From positions 1 through 64,000 of the forward strand of contig JAFKJU010000015.1 in the NCBI GenBank assembly GCA_017305935.1: a stretch of 64,000 nucleotides of DNA. The letters are read 5' to 3'. A model generated the notes under the pieces. It was not told the DNA's origin, did not search any database, and was given only the letters and a program-made list of their open reading frames with translations. A program made the translations under genes and the position numbers. Positions 63,134-64,000 of this stretch are shown piece after piece (the stretch's first letter is position 1; each line of letters opens with the position of its first letter). This DNA is from Hyphomicrobiales bacterium (GTDB lineage: Bacteria; Pseudomonadota; Alphaproteobacteria; Rhizobiales; Rhizobiaceae).

Positions 63134-64000
63134 TCATTTCGCTTTCGGCAGAGGGCGTGCGGAATCGAAGAAATCGCCCCAGGGATCGCGCTCGAGCGCG
63201 GCGATGCGCCGGCCGGCATTTTCGACGGTGAAGCTGGTCGGGCCGATCTCCTCCGTCAGCTCGTTCCAGGCGAGCGGCATCGAGACCGCCGCGCCCGGCC
63301 GCGCCCGTGTCGAATAGGGCGCGACGGCGGTGTTGCCGCGGCCGTTGCGCAGGTAATCGATGAAGATGCGGCCGTTGCGCTTCGCCTTGGTGGCGACGGA
63401 GAGATAGCGGTCGGGCTCCTCGCGCGACAGGGTTTCGGCCATTTTCTTCGCGAAAGCCTTCACCGCCGGCCAGCGCGCCTGCGGCTTCAGCGGAATGACC
63501 ACATGCAGGCCCTTGCCGCCGGAGGTCTTGACGAAAGGCACGAGACCGGCGGCCTCGATCTTCTCCTTGAGTTTCAGCGCCGCCTCGATCACCGCGCTCC
63601 AGGCGACGTCCTCGCCGGGGTCGAGGTCGAGGGTGATCATGTCGGGGCTTTCCCAGGTCTTCGTGGTCGTGCCCCAGGGGTGGATTTCGAGCACGGCGGC
63701 CTGCACCAGTCCGATGAGGCCGTCGAAATCGAGGATGCGCACCAGCGGCTCGCCGCCCTTATCCTTGGGATCGGCGATGCGGGCGATGGTCTTGTTCATG
63801 CCGCGCCAGGCATGCTTCTGGAAGAAGCGTTGTCCGCCGATGCCTTCCGGGCAGCGCAGCAGCGCCAGCGGCCGGTCGACGACGAAGGGCGCCATCAGCG
63901 GCCAGACCTCGGCATAATAATCGGCAAGCCCCTGCTTGGTGACCCCCTCCTCCGGCCAATAGATGCGGTCGGGATGACTGAGCTTGACCGAGCTGCGCGC
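63134..64000 (-). CDS. ligD: ATP-dependent DNA ligase LigD, C-terminal polymerase domain (partial)
   Basis: The frame runs in from the right edge (SVKLSHPDRIYWPEEGVTKQ) and ends at 63134, giving about 288 residues of the primase/polymerase domain of LigD. Seen are ILDFDGLIGLVQAAVLEIHP, the catalytic Asp pair in ITLDLDPGE, SGGKGLHVVIPL and FIDYLRNGRGNTAVAPYS. In rhizobia the ligase and phosphoesterase domains come first and the polymerase last, so the missing part lies to the right. It partners Ku in end joining. Confidence 0.95.
   Translation of the reverse strand, partial: ARSSVKLSHPDRIYWPEEGVTKQGLADYYAEVWPLMAPFVVDRPLALLRCPEGIGGQRFFQKHAWRGMNKTIARIADPKDKGGEPLVRILDFDGLIGLVQAAVLEIHPWGTTTKTWESPDMITLDLDPGEDVAWSAVIEAALKLKEKIEAAGLVPFVKTSGGKGLHVVIPLKPQARWPAVKAFAKKMAETLSREEPDRYLSVATKAKRNGRIFIDYLRNGRGNTAVAPYSTRARPGAAVSMPLAWNELTEEIGPTSFTVENAGRRIAALERDPWGDFFDSARPLPKAK

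Overview
The window is GC-rich DNA of an alphaproteobacterium, almost certainly a member of the Rhizobiaceae (Rhizobium, Shinella, Ensifer or a close genus). It contains a complete repABC replication and partition module on the minus strand (45.0-48.8 kb), with a counter-transcribed RNA between repB and repC, a parS palindrome upstream of repA and a DUF1403 gene beside it. Several other families are typical of the group (DUF6074, DUF982, the Ku/LigD pair, a RIME-like palindromic repeat). The replicon is therefore a large plasmid or chromid. The flanking genes are metabolic, and I see no insertion sequence, phage, CRISPR array, tRNA or rRNA.

Layout. 0.2-13.6 kb: a carbon-source locus with a SorC-type regulator, a fused class II aldolase/short-chain dehydrogenase, a ribose-type ABC importer, and a tightly coupled operon of methylthioribose kinase (mtnK), methylthioribose-1-phosphate isomerase (mtnA), a split transketolase and a RuBisCO-like protein. 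A perfect 10-bp inverted repeat lies between the divergent importer and mtnK operons. 13.7-20.3 kb: branched-chain aminotransferase, an alkaline phosphatase, a three-gene ABC system resembling Zur-regulated zinc operons, and an EamA transporter. 20.3-31.6 kb: small proteins, a large hybrid histidine kinase, a CBS/DUF982 pair, topoisomerase IB, and a ybhP/clsB/ybhN-like membrane-lipid trio. 31.6-45 kb: treY, aroQ, a glucoamylase-family protein, glutathione peroxidase, modABC, a SIS protein, a PepSY-like protein, a TSUP permease, pepT, a DUF883 protein and an AlkD-like protein. 45-49.9 kb: repABC and DUF1403.

50.2-59.6 kb: an aldehyde dehydrogenase, then a cluster of repurposed-looking riboflavin/pterin enzymes. 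It holds a RibD-type reductase, a GTP cyclohydrolase II with a degenerate RibB-like domain and a PTPS/QueD paralogue lacking its catalytic residues. These sit with a methyltransferase, a GT4 glycosyltransferase, an MDR dehydrogenase, a CDP-alcohol phosphatidyltransferase and a membrane alkaline-phosphatase-superfamily enzyme. 59.8-64 kb: a chemoreceptor and the NHEJ pair ku and ligD (ligD runs off the end).

Two systems deserve most attention. The first is the MtnK-MtnA-transketolase-RuBisCO-like operon, which I infer takes up and degrades 5-methylthioribose or 5-deoxyribose-like sugars. The second is the 52-59 kb cluster, which I infer makes an unknown pterin- or pyrimidine-derived, glycosylated or lipid-linked product. 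In both cases gene identities come from sequence motifs; the pathways are inference.
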